The translations under genes were made by a program, and so were the position numbers. Of a stretch of 11,332 bases of DNA, positions 1 to 6,154 are shown piece after piece. Source of the DNA: an uncultured Ruminococcus sp. GTDB lineage: Bacteria; Bacillota; Clostridia; Oscillospirales; Ruminococcaceae. The stretch is taken from contig CAMNAY010000026.1 of NCBI GenBank assembly GCA_946531975.1, forward strand, positions 1 to 11,332. Direction: 5' to 3'. The stretch's first letter is position 1, and each line of letters opens with the position of its first letter. The notes beneath the pieces are model-generated. The model was not told where the DNA came from. It ran no database searches and worked only from the letters and a program-made list of their open reading frames with translations.

Positions 1-167
1 TCGAGCTTTTCGCTGAGGTTCATCGGGATGACAAGCGCCTGATTTCCGTCGCGGAGATCGACGCTGCACCACTGCGGGGCGTGATCGACATAGGACTTCT
101 GCGTCCATTTCATAGCGGTTTTCGGTGCTTCAAAAAACTGTCTGGAATATTTGTCAGCATGCTGCAT
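1..167 (-). CDS. leuA: 2-isopropylmalate synthase, N-terminal fragment (runs off the window)
   Basis: The first committed enzyme of leucine synthesis condenses acetyl-CoA with 2-oxoisovalerate to 2-isopropylmalate in the cytoplasm. Only the first 55 codons lie in the window; the gene continues past base 1. The translation carries WCSVDLRDGNQAL at residues 33-45, the N-terminal signature of the longer LeuA form, which is about 550 residues long. R39 and D40 lie where the family has its catalytic arginine and metal-binding aspartate. The ATG at 167 was chosen because a GAGAGAGG sequence lies about 12 bases upstream and a consensus promoter lies just beyond it. That spacing is somewhat long for a ribosome binding site. 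The leader is only about 37 bases and holds no T-box or attenuator. Divergent from the ECF sigma gene. The family call is firm; homocitrate or citramalate synthase is less likely given the WCSVDLRDGNQAL wording. Confidence 0.88.
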   Translation of the reverse strand, partial: MQHADKYSRQFFEAPKTAMKWTQKSYVDHAPQWCSVDLRDGNQALVIPMNLSEKL

Positions 168-210
168 ATCAGTTTGATTCCTCTCTCTGAAAGTATTGGA
201 TTCTTCCTTC

Positions 211-240
211 ATTATAGCACTTCGCAATCGGGGTTGTCAA
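211..240 (-). promoter_or_regulatory. Sigma-A promoter of leuA
   Basis: Read on the minus strand, TTGACA (240-235) and TATAAT (216-211) both match consensus exactly, with an 18-base spacer, one longer than the optimum. Transcription would start near 203-205, leaving a leader of about 37 bases before the leuA ATG. Confidence 0.85.
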
Positions 241-271
241 TCTTTTTTTGAAACGGATGCACGAAAACTGC

Positions 272-301
272 CCGCCCAATCGTTTTATAAGTGAAGGGCG
301 G
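272..301. repeat. Short inverted repeat upstream of the ECF sigma gene
   Basis: CCGCCC at 272-277 is mirrored by GGGCGG at 296-301 around an AT-rich 18-base centre that includes TATAAG (286-291), a possible -10 element. No good -35 hexamer sits at the right distance. The repeat might be a hairpin or a regulator site over the promoter of the sigma operon, or it may be chance. Confidence 0.3.
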
Positions 302-319
302 TATGAAACCCGCTCTCAA

Positions 320-333
320 TGTATCGCGATACA
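320..333. promoter_or_regulatory. Perfect 14-base palindrome, candidate operator of the sigma operon
   Basis: TGTATCGCGATACA is a perfect inverted repeat without spacer, 8 bases before the ribosome binding site (AGGGAGG, 342-348) of the ECF sigma gene. With one more base on each side it reads ATGT-N8-ACAA, close to the ATGT-N8-ACAT pattern known for PadR-family repressors. That family link is inference, and no PadR gene lies in the window. A site between promoter and start codon would suit a repressor. Confidence 0.55.
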
Positions 334-358
334 AAAATAACAGGGAGGTGATGTCCGG

Positions 359-934
359 ATGGAACCGCTCAGTCTGGAAGAACTGATGACCGCGTATTAT
401 GATACACTTCTGCGCATTGCGATTCAGCACACAGGGAACCGAACAGAAGCGGAGGATATCGTACAGGACACCTTTCTGAAGCTGCTGGAATCCGGCAGGC
501 AGTTCACAGAACCTGACCATGCCAAGGCGTTTCTGATCCGTTCGGCAGTGAACCGCTGCTATGACTATCTGAAATCTGCACGGCGTCAGCGGAGCATTTC
601 GCTGACAGACGCAGCGGAAAACGCACTGCCGCCTGACCGCGGAGGCTTTTTATCAGAGCAGACGCGGGCAGTGCTGGACGCAATGCAGCAGCTTCGGCCG
701 GAGTTCCGGAACGTCATTTATCTGTACTATTATGAGGACTATTCGATCAGAGAAATTGCCGAAATCCTCGGCAAAAGCAGCAATACAGTCAGCTCATGGC
801 TGACAAGAGCGCGCAAAGCGATGAAGGAGGTTTTGCAGGATGAACAAGACGGCCTATCAGACAGCCATGCAGCAGATTTATACCCCAAAGGAGGAGATTC
901 TGATGAAGGCAAAAGAGTTGCAGGCACAGTTTAA
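359..934 (+). CDS. ECF-type RNA polymerase sigma factor
   Basis: An extracytoplasmic-function sigma factor that would direct RNA polymerase to a small regulon on release by its membrane partner. Of 191 residues, about 10-76 form region 2, with EAEDIVQDTFLKLLE (30-44) as its core helix and FLIRSAVNRCYDYLK (58-72) following. About 105-158 form region 4, with YSIREIAEILGKSSNTVSSW (128-147) as the helix-turn-helix. There is no domain beyond these. The ATG at 359 has AGGGAGG at 342-348. The upstream ATG at 351 is in another frame. The last ~31 residues (161-191) follow the end of region 4, look unstructured, and are encoded by DNA that also encodes the start of the next gene. The pairing with an anti-sigma gene is the standard arrangement. 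No clear sigma-A or autoregulatory ECF promoter was found upstream, so its control is unsettled. The target regulon cannot be told from the sequence. Confidence 0.93.
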   Translation: MEPLSLEELMTAYYDTLLRIAIQHTGNRTEAEDIVQDTFLKLLESGRQFTEPDHAKAFLIRSAVNRCYDYLKSARRQRSISLTDAAENALPPDRGGFLSEQTRAVLDAMQQLRPEFRNVIYLYYYEDYSIREIAEILGKSSNTVSSWLTRARKAMKEVLQDEQDGLSDSHAADLYPKGGDSDEGKRVAGTV

Positions 935-1949
935 TGTGCAGAAGCAGAAAAGTGTCCGGCAGCATCGCCGCGGCAGACACCGCGGTCTGCTGATCGGTTT
1001 TGCGGCGGCGGCAGCCGTTGCAGTCGGCAGCGTCGTGACAGTCGGCGCTCTGAACAACTGGGACTATCCGGCAGTGTTTGACCGGTATTTCAGTGAAAAA
1101 TCCGGTTCGCCGGTACAGTATGATTACACCGGCATGGGTCTGACAATCGGGCATGTCATCTCAACGGATGACTATACACTGACCGTGCAGTCGGTCATGG
1201 CAGATACCGGTTCGGTTTATGTCGCGTATGATATCGAGCTGAGCGATGCAGTCAAGGCGCAGGTCGAACCTTACGGGGACGCCCTGATATGCGGCGGTTT
1301 GAGCGGTAATATTACCGACCGGACCGGAACAGAATACTATTCTTCGACTGTTCAGGGTCTGGATGCGGTTCGTTCCGAGGACGGGGTGTATCATCTGATG
1401 ATCGTGATGGAGATCGACAAGGAAACAACGCTCTCTGATAAGCAAATTCAAATCTCAGCAGAAGATTTACGTATCGGATATCATTTCGTTGACGGCATCG
1501 GTGAACAAATGGAACTCAAGAGACCACTTGATACATTCACTTATGATCTCTCCGATATCACCGTGCAGCCGGGCATTACCGTGCCATACGGCGGGACGCT
1601 CAAAGATGACGCGAATCAGAATATCTTTGATACGATGACGATCACGCCGTTTATGCTGCGGTTTGAGAGCGAGAAAAATGTGCCGACTCTGGCACAGCAG
1701 CCCAAGTGGGGACTTGTATTCGGCGAAGAAGAAAAAGCCTCCTATCCCTATGTTGCGGTTTATGCAGACGGCACGGAGATCCGGCTGAAATTCCGTGACG
1801 GTCACGGAGGAGGCATGGCAATGCGCAATGACGACGGCTCTTACGATACGTGGCTGACCAGGGTGGTTTACTTCGATCAGCCGATCCCGATGGACGGTCT
1901 GGTCGGAATCCGGCTCAGCTGGTCCGACAAACTGATTGCGATTGTATAA
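840..1949 (+). CDS. Single-pass membrane anti-sigma factor, DUF4179-like
   Basis: Probable membrane-bound inhibitor of the ECF sigma factor encoded just before it. Of 369 residues, 1-35 form a short helical cytoplasmic segment typical of Firmicutes anti-sigma proteins, and 36-48 are a basic stretch rich in R and H. One hydrophobic span follows at about 50-71, rich in A and V. The remaining ~300 residues should be outside the cell and start with a stretch resembling DUF4179 (about 98-200), with alternating beta-strand-like sequence and no cysteine pairs or catalytic motif. Two starts are possible. ATG 840 has GGAGG at 826-830, and ATG 903 has AAAGGAGG at 887-894; both sites are strong. I chose 840 because residues 1-21 continue the family-like sigma-binding helix. 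The gene overlaps the sigma gene by 95 bases. The role is inferred from position and architecture. The external signal is unknown. Confidence 0.8.
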   Translation: MNKTAYQTAMQQIYTPKEEILMKAKELQAQFNVQKQKSVRQHRRGRHRGLLIGFAAAAAVAVGSVVTVGALNNWDYPAVFDRYFSEKSGSPVQYDYTGMGLTIGHVISTDDYTLTVQSVMADTGSVYVAYDIELSDAVKAQVEPYGDALICGGLSGNITDRTGTEYYSSTVQGLDAVRSEDGVYHLMIVMEIDKETTLSDKQIQISAEDLRIGYHFVDGIGEQMELKRPLDTFTYDLSDITVQPGITVPYGGTLKDDANQNIFDTMTITPFMLRFESEKNVPTLAQQPKWGLVFGEEEKASYPYVAVYADGTEIRLKFRDGHGGGMAMRNDDGSYDTWLTRVVYFDQPIPMDGLVGIRLSWSDKLIAIV

Positions 1950-1956
1950 ACAAAAC

Positions 1957-1989
1957 CAGCGCCGCATCCGGAAAACGGGTGCGGCGCTG
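1957..1989 (-). terminator. Rho-independent terminator of tcdA, possibly bidirectional
   Basis: A 14-base-pair stem (1957-1970 with 1976-1989, one G-U pair) closes a 5-base loop, GAAAA. On the minus strand it is followed by GGTTTTGTTT, a fair U-tract, and begins 7 bases after the tcdA stop. On the plus strand it starts 7 bases after the anti-sigma stop, but the downstream sequence is less T-rich. It separates two convergent genes. Confidence 0.85.
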
Positions 1990-1996
1990 CTGCGTA

Positions 1997-2728
1997 TTAT
2001 TTCGGGATGCTGCGTTTTTTTGTCAGCCCGGCAAGCTCTTTGATGACTTCCCCCGCGATGATCAGTCCCGCGACGGACGGCACAAAGGCGACGGAGCCGG
2101 GGACATTGCGCTTCTGTGTGACTTCATCGGACGCGGCTGGCTGAATCGGCACTTCCTCGGAGTAAACGACCTTCAGCGACCGCACGCCGCGCTTTTTCAG
2201 CTCATAGCGCATGACTCTGGCGAGCGGGCAGACCTTTGTCTGATAGAGATCTGCGACGCGAAACGCAGTCGGGTCGAGCTTGTTGCCCGCACCCATGCTG
2301 GAGATCACCGGCACACCGGCTTCCTTTGCCTGCATGACAATGCCGATCTTGCCCTTGACCGTGTCAATCGCATCAATGACAAAATCGTACTGCGAAAAAT
2401 CAAACTGATCTGCTGTTTCCGGCAGATAGAAGCAGTTGTGAACATTGACCGTGATATCCGGGCAGATATCGCGGATTCGTGCAGCAGCAACTTCGGTTTT
2501 GTACTGTCCGACAGTGCTGTGCAGCGCAATGATCTGGCGGTTGAGGTTCGTGACAGAAACCGTGTCGTTGTCGATCAGATCAAGCGTCCCGATTCCGCTG
2601 CGTGCGAGTGCCTCTGCTGCGTATCCGCCGACGCCGCCGACCCCGAACACTGCGACCCGTGACGCGCTGAGGCGTTCCATGGCATCTGCGCCGAGCAGCA
2701 GCTCCGACCTGTGAAACTGGCCAATCAT
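1997..2728 (-). CDS. tcdA: tRNA threonylcarbamoyladenosine dehydratase (ThiF/E1-like)
   Basis: An ATP-dependent enzyme that cyclises the t6A37 base of ANN-decoding tRNAs to ct6A, improving decoding. The 243 residues show the E1-like nucleotide-binding loop GVGGVGG (29-35), the DND (53-55) and NLNRQ (61-65) adenylation residues, DAID (119-122), and the TcdA-specific block SMGAGNKLDPT (144-154) followed by CPLA (167-170). There are no CxxC zinc pairs of the kind ThiF and MoeB carry, which favours TcdA. The reading frame opens at 2791, but the promoter spans 2763-2791, so that start cannot be transcribed. The ATG at 2728 follows GAGAGGG at about 10 bases and yields the family's usual beginning. 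It stands alone, convergent with the anti-sigma gene and divergent from the sugar permeases, with its own promoter and terminator. The assignment is confident. Confidence 0.92.
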   Translation of the reverse strand: MIGQFHRSELLLGADAMERLSASRVAVFGVGGVGGYAAEALARSGIGTLDLIDNDTVSVTNLNRQIIALHSTVGQYKTEVAAARIRDICPDITVNVHNCFYLPETADQFDFSQYDFVIDAIDTVKGKIGIVMQAKEAGVPVISSMGAGNKLDPTAFRVADLYQTKVCPLARVMRYELKKRGVRSLKVVYSEEVPIQPAASDEVTQKRNVPGSVAFVPSVAGLIIAGEVIKELAGLTKKRSIPK

Positions 2729-2762
2729 CAAATATTTCCCTCTCTTTCTGCTGTATGACTGT

Positions 2763-2791
2763 ATTATAAAGCATATTTCAGATCTTGTCAA
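2763..2791 (-). promoter_or_regulatory. Sigma-A promoter of tcdA
   Basis: On the minus strand TTGACA (2791-2786), a 17-base spacer and TATAAT (2768-2763) match consensus in every position. Transcription should start near 2755, before the ATG at 2728, which rules out the longer reading frame starting at 2791. Confidence 0.92.
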
Positions 2792-2844
2792 GCATTCGGG
2801 TTTCCGGCAAAATCGACAGAAACCGACAGCCAGTATCGGTCAAA

Positions 2845-2864
2845 ATGCCGATTGCATCCGGCAT
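2845..2864. promoter_or_regulatory. Candidate repressor operator of the sugar permease operon
   Basis: A 20-base imperfect palindrome: ATGCCG (2845-2850), central TGCA (2853-2856), CGGCAT (2859-2864). Sixteen of 20 positions are symmetric. It covers the -35 region of the permease promoter, so a bound LacI-type or similar regulator would block transcription. Just upstream, ACCGA (2822-2826) and TCGGT (2836-2840) form a weaker inverted repeat, and CGACAG occurs twice at a 10-base period (2814-2819 and 2824-2829). No regulator gene for it lies nearby. The symmetry is seen; the function is inferred. Confidence 0.5.
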
Positions 2865-2881
2865 CGCTTTCGGTGTATAAT
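2852..2881 (+). promoter_or_regulatory. Promoter of the sugar permease operon
   Basis: TATAAT (2876-2881) is a perfect -10 element. The -35, TTGCAT (2852-2857), matches TTGACA only in its first three bases, and the spacer is 18. A weak -35 inside a palindrome fits a controlled promoter. Transcription would start near 2888. Confidence 0.65.
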
Positions 2882-2921
2882 AAAAGAAATATTTGCATAT
2901 GAAGTGTTTTTAGGGGGAATT

Positions 2922-3827
2922 ATGCAAGCAAACAGAAAGAAAACCGGTTTTTTCAGGCGGAACCGGCATTTCCTGTATATCCTGCCGTGGCTGATCGGAT
3001 TTACGGTGTTTCGTGCTGTTCCGATGCTGTATTCACTGGTCTGCGGCTTTACGGATTTTCACTTGTTCCGCGGAATTTCAGAGACCGGTCTGATGAATTA
3101 CAAGGCGATTTTCAGCGATCCGGAGGTACAGCGTTCCGTCGGACTGACGGTGCGGTTCGCGCTGATCAGTGTGCCGCTGAAGCTGGCGGCTGCGCTGATG
3201 GTTGCGTCTTTGCTCGCAAAGCGGATGCGCGGCATCGGTTTGTTCCGGACACTGTATTATCTGCCCTCGATTCTTGGCGGTTCGGTTGCAGCGGCAGTGC
3301 TGTGGAAGGCACTGTTCCGCGATCACGGCGTGATCAATGCACTGATGGAGCAGCTTCATCTTCCGGCAGTTCACTGGCTCTCTGAGCCGCATGCCGCGCT
3401 CTGGACGGTCATTCTGCTGCGCGTCTGGGAATTCGGTGCGCCGATGCTGCTGTTTCTCGCAGCCTTGCAGCAGATTCCGCAGGATCTGATCGACGCTGCA
3501 AAGCTGGACGGTGCGAGCACTGTGCGGATCTTCTTCCGCATCAAGCTGCCGCTGATCTCGCCCGTCCTGTTCTATAATGTGATGCTCGGCTTTTGCAGTG
3601 CGCTTCAGGAATTCAACGCACCGTTCATTATCACAGAGGGCGGACCGCGCGGTGCGACGACCTTCCTCTCGCTGCTGATGTACCGCAGTGCCTTTACTGC
3701 AAATGAAATGGGATATGCTTCGGCGCTGGCTTGGGTTCTGTTTCTGCTCTCTGCCGCATTCAGCGCATTGTTTCTGCTGAGCGGCAGGAAGCTCGTCTAT
3801 TATGCAGACGAGGAGGCGCGGTTATGA
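2922..3827 (+). CDS. Carbohydrate ABC transporter permease, MalF/UgpA type
   Basis: One half of the membrane channel of a CUT1-type ABC importer for oligosaccharides or related solutes. The 301 residues give about six membrane spans (roughly 17-41, 74-98, 107-131, 158-182, 214-233, 265-287) after a basic cytoplasmic start. The EAA loop that docks the ATPase is clear: DAAKLDGAST (191-200) with LP at 209-210. Tyrosine- and phenylalanine-rich segments and the PFIITEGGP stretch (234-242) are typical of this branch. The reading frame opens with GTG at 2904, but the ATG at 2922 has AGGGGG at 2912-2917 and is the better start. The stop overlaps the next permease by 4 bases (ATGA). No solute-binding protein precedes it, which is unusual, since that gene normally comes first. 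The substrate cannot be predicted. Confidence 0.92.
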   Translation: MQANRKKTGFFRRNRHFLYILPWLIGFTVFRAVPMLYSLVCGFTDFHLFRGISETGLMNYKAIFSDPEVQRSVGLTVRFALISVPLKLAAALMVASLLAKRMRGIGLFRTLYYLPSILGGSVAAAVLWKALFRDHGVINALMEQLHLPAVHWLSEPHAALWTVILLRVWEFGAPMLLFLAALQQIPQDLIDAAKLDGASTVRIFFRIKLPLISPVLFYNVMLGFCSALQEFNAPFIITEGGPRGATTFLSLLMYRSAFTANEMGYASALAWVLFLLSAAFSALFLLSGRKLVYYADEEARL

Positions 3828-4675
3828 GAAGGATACGAAGAACCGCGATTTTGCGGGGCATCCGCCTGCTGGTGATCTGCGCAGGCGCTGCGTTGATGAT
3901 CTACCCGCTGCTCTGGCTCTGTACCGCGACATTCCGGAGCAATGCCGAGATCTTCTCAAGTGCCGGTATCCTGCCGAAGCATCCGGATTCTTCGGGCTGG
4001 CGGCGTGCATTTTCAGCATACGGCGGGCAGATCAGTCTGCTTGGCGCGATGTGCAATACATATCTGTACGCGATTCCGAAGGTGCTCCTGACACTGATCT
4101 CAGTAACGCTGACCGCATACGGATTCAGCCGGTTCCGGTTTACCGGACAGCGCACGCTGATGCTTTGTTTGTTTGCGACACTGTTTTTGCCGCAGACCGT
4201 GCTGTATGTGCCGCAGTTTGTGCTGTTCACAAGGCTTGGCTGGGTCGATTCTCCGGCATATCTTCCGCTGATTGCACCGTCTGCACTGGCAGCGGACACA
4301 GTACAGGTCGTGATGCTGATGCAGTTTATCCGCGGAATCCCGAAAACCTACGATGAAGCTGCGAAACTGGACGGCTGCAATTCCTTTCAGACACTGCTGT
4401 ATGTGATCGTTCCGCTGCTTCGTCCGGCACTGGTATCCTGCGGCGTGATTCAGCTGCTGCATACGGTGAACGACTATATGGGACCGCTGCTGTATGTGAA
4501 AACGCCGTCGCGATATCCGGTTTCCGTTTTTGTGAAGCTGTCTATGGATGCGGACAGCGGATTTGACTGGAACCGTGTTTTGGCGGTCAGCTGCGCGGCA
4601 ATGCTGCCACAGGTGATTTTGTATTTCATTGCACAGCGCTTTACGACGCCGGAAGCCGGCGGCATCAAAGAATAA
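3824..4675 (+). CDS. Carbohydrate ABC transporter permease, MalG/UgpE type
   Basis: The second channel subunit, expected to pair with the permease before it. The 283 residues hold about six spans, the first at roughly 13-34 followed by the usual extracytoplasmic segment (about 38-72). The EAA loop DEAAKLDGCNSFQ (177-189), with VP at 196-197, is the ATPase docking site. The end, AQRFTTPEAGGIKE, resembles the closing sequence of MalG-like proteins, slightly shortened. The frame extends upstream to 3731, inside the first permease, but the ATG at 3824 overlaps the preceding stop as ATGA and has AGGAGG at 3811-3816, so the two are translationally coupled. No ATPase gene follows. Firmicutes often share one MsmX-like ATPase among several sugar importers, so a distant ATPase is plausible (inference). 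A terminator lies 5 bases after the stop. Confidence 0.92.
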   Translation: MRRIRRTAILRGIRLLVICAGAALMIYPLLWLCTATFRSNAEIFSSAGILPKHPDSSGWRRAFSAYGGQISLLGAMCNTYLYAIPKVLLTLISVTLTAYGFSRFRFTGQRTLMLCLFATLFLPQTVLYVPQFVLFTRLGWVDSPAYLPLIAPSALAADTVQVVMLMQFIRGIPKTYDEAAKLDGCNSFQTLLYVIVPLLRPALVSCGVIQLLHTVNDYMGPLLYVKTPSRYPVSVFVKLSMDADSGFDWNRVLAVSCAAMLPQVILYFIAQRFTTPEAGGIKE

Positions 4676-4679
4676 CAAG

Positions 4680-4710
4680 AAAACGGGGAGAATGCGTTTC
4701 TCCCCGTTTT
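4680..4710. terminator. Bidirectional rho-independent terminator
   Basis: A perfect 13-base-pair stem (4680-4692 with 4698-4710) closes a TGCGT loop and has A-runs at one foot and T-runs at the other, so it works on both strands. It fills the 38 bases between the convergent stops of the second permease (4675) and the acyltransferase (4714). Confidence 0.93.
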
Positions 4711-4713
4711 GTA

Positions 4714-6021
4714 TTATTTGGTCATGCGTTCGACCTGCTGCTTGTATTCTTCTTCTGTCAGAACTCCCTCGTCAAACAGGTCCTTCAGCTTGGCGATTTC
4801 GTCGTCGATTGCATCGTTCTGCTCGATCGGAGCTGCTTCTTCGATGACAGCGTCCAGTGCTGCTGCCTCCTCCGTGCTGGCGGTTTTGGCTGCCGGAACG
4901 ATCTTTTTCCGGATGATCCAGTCACAGATTGAATAGACAGCCTGGATGCAGAGTGCGACACCCATTGCACTGAAGAATACCTTCGGGATCACCTCATAGG
5001 CATGTGAGCAGCGCTCAGCAACAGTCAGATACTTTATGCTGAACTTTGCGTAGTAGATCGAATCGAAGACATACGACACGAGATAGCAGGCAAAGGTCGC
5101 CTCACTGATGAACTTGACAACAGTGATCAGGGTCTTGTTCTTGCTCTGGATATCAAAGACCACGAGGAACAGCATGGTGCTGCACAGTGCGACCGGCCAT
5201 GAGCCGTAGTCATTGTAGTGCTTGGAGAGCATCACGAAGTTGTTTTCCTCATTCAGCATGGACTGCTGATAGGTCGTTGTCGAGACCCACGCCAGACCGA
5301 TGCCGTACATCATGATGAAGTACAGCTTGTTCATCAGCGTGCGCTTGGGCGGGAATTCACGGATATAAGCGCCGATCAGATAATATGCGATCGGGTAGCA
5401 GCGGGTGAAGTAGCCGGGGAACAGACGGATCTGAGTGGCATCCTTGAATCCGACAAAGAAACTCTGGGAAACAATGGTAATGACAATGGTCGTGATGAGC
5501 ATGATCTGCTTCTGCTTTTTGTTCTGCAGACCGTTGAAAGCTGCATTTACAAACGGAATAATGAGGAACATGCAGATATAATATTCGACATACCATGCAT
5601 ACTGCGCATCGTGGAACATGAAGATACCGCGGATAAAGATCCAGATGCTGTAACCGCCGAACTGGTAATCATACTTCATCGGCCAGTGGTGCATGTCGAA
5701 GCAATAGCAGATGATACTGCAAATGACGTAAATGATGAGGACGCGGAGAATACCGAGGTAATACTTTTTGCTGAGGGTCTTGTTCTTCATCAGGTAGCCG
5801 GTTGTAATCATGAACAGCGGTACACAGCAGTAAGCTGCCCAGCGGAAGAAGATCGGTCCCTGACCGAAGTCCTTGGTAATCGGCTCGCTGTAAAATCCGC
5901 TGTACAGGAAGAAGTGGACACATACAACGAGAATACATGCTAGAATTTTGACGAGGTCAATGCCGATGAATCTCGGCTTTCCTCCCGCCGCGACAGGCGG
6001 CTTGGCAATTTTGGCTTCCAT
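4714..6021 (-). CDS. Acyltransferase-3 family membrane protein with C-terminal SHOCT-like segment
   Basis: A multi-spanning acyltransferase of the OafA/WecH type, which transfers acetyl or other acyl groups to cell-surface sugars or polymers. Of 435 residues, about 18-375 form roughly ten membrane helices. The first carries IDLVKILACILVVCVHF (21-37), with H36 in the place of the family's conserved catalytic histidine. WYVEYYICMFLIIPFVN is the typical later span. The last 30 residues (406-435) contain LKDLFDEGVLTEEEYKQQ, which fits the SHOCT pattern (leucine/lysine helix, G, I/L-T-EEE-Y/F). A linker rich in alanine and glutamate (about 376-405) joins it to the membrane part. The ATG at 6021 has AAAGGAG (6038-6032). 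Base composition is lower in GC than its neighbours: 25 of 60 bases at 5461-5520 against 37 of 60 at 6421-6480 in recN. Part of this reflects its membrane-protein residues. The substrate is unknown; the only gene transcribed ahead of it is recN. Confidence 0.87.
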   Translation of the reverse strand: MEAKIAKPPVAAGGKPRFIGIDLVKILACILVVCVHFFLYSGFYSEPITKDFGQGPIFFRWAAYCCVPLFMITTGYLMKNKTLSKKYYLGILRVLIIYVICSIICYCFDMHHWPMKYDYQFGGYSIWIFIRGIFMFHDAQYAWYVEYYICMFLIIPFVNAAFNGLQNKKQKQIMLITTIVITIVSQSFFVGFKDATQIRLFPGYFTRCYPIAYYLIGAYIREFPPKRTLMNKLYFIMMYGIGLAWVSTTTYQQSMLNEENNFVMLSKHYNDYGSWPVALCSTMLFLVVFDIQSKNKTLITVVKFISEATFACYLVSYVFDSIYYAKFSIKYLTVAERCSHAYEVIPKVFFSAMGVALCIQAVYSICDWIIRKKIVPAAKTASTEEAAALDAVIEEAAPIEQNDAIDDEIAKLKDLFDEGVLTEEEYKQQVERMTK

Positions 6022-6048
6022 TGGCGTAAAACTCCTTTGTAATAATAG

Positions 6049-6077
6049 AATATCATGTCAGCGGGAAATGCAGTAAA
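6049..6077 (-). promoter_or_regulatory. Possible promoter of the acyltransferase gene
   Basis: On the minus strand TTTACT (6077-6072) and GATATT (6054-6049) match 4 of 6 consensus bases each with a 17-base spacer. The -35 sits in the loop of an inverted repeat GGGAAAT/ATTTCCC (6063-6069 and 6082-6088). The short leader still contains the ribosome binding site. The evidence is moderate. No intrinsic terminator is visible between recN and this gene, so read-through is also possible. Confidence 0.35.
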
Positions 6078-6154
6078 CAGAATTTCCCCTTAATAGAGAC
6101 CGGAAAAATGCTGTGTCGGTTACATGTAATCATACGAGATGACAGGAACCATCC

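Noticed and set aside
249..284. ECF autoregulatory promoter (TGAAAC ... CGTT)
   Set aside because: The spacing between TGAAAC (249-254) and CGTT (281-284) is 26 bases, far from the 16-17 expected.
168..358. T-box or riboswitch in the leuA/sigma intergenic region
   Set aside because: The leuA leader is about 37 bases and neither strand shows a T-box sequence or a multi-stem fold that I can recognise.
1850..2662. Long 270-codon plus-strand reading frame antisense to tcdA
   Set aside because: It overlaps the end of the anti-sigma gene and most of tcdA, its residues (many C, R, D) look like a reverse-frame shadow, and tcdA motifs on the other strand are unmistakable.
2729..2791. Longer N-terminus for tcdA
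   Set aside because: The extra 21 codons overlap the consensus promoter at 2763-2791, so they would not be on the transcript.
3731..3823. Upstream extension of the second permease
   Set aside because: It lies inside the first permease; the ATG at 3824 has AGGAGG and the ATGA coupling arrangement.
5218..5943. 241-codon plus-strand frame antisense to the acyltransferase
   Set aside because: Rich in H, D and V with no domain; the opposite strand encodes a clear membrane protein with a ribosome binding site.
6063..6088. Terminator for recN at the GGGAAAT/ATTTCCC repeat
   Set aside because: The stem is only 7 pairs with a 12-base loop and no U-tract follows on the minus strand.
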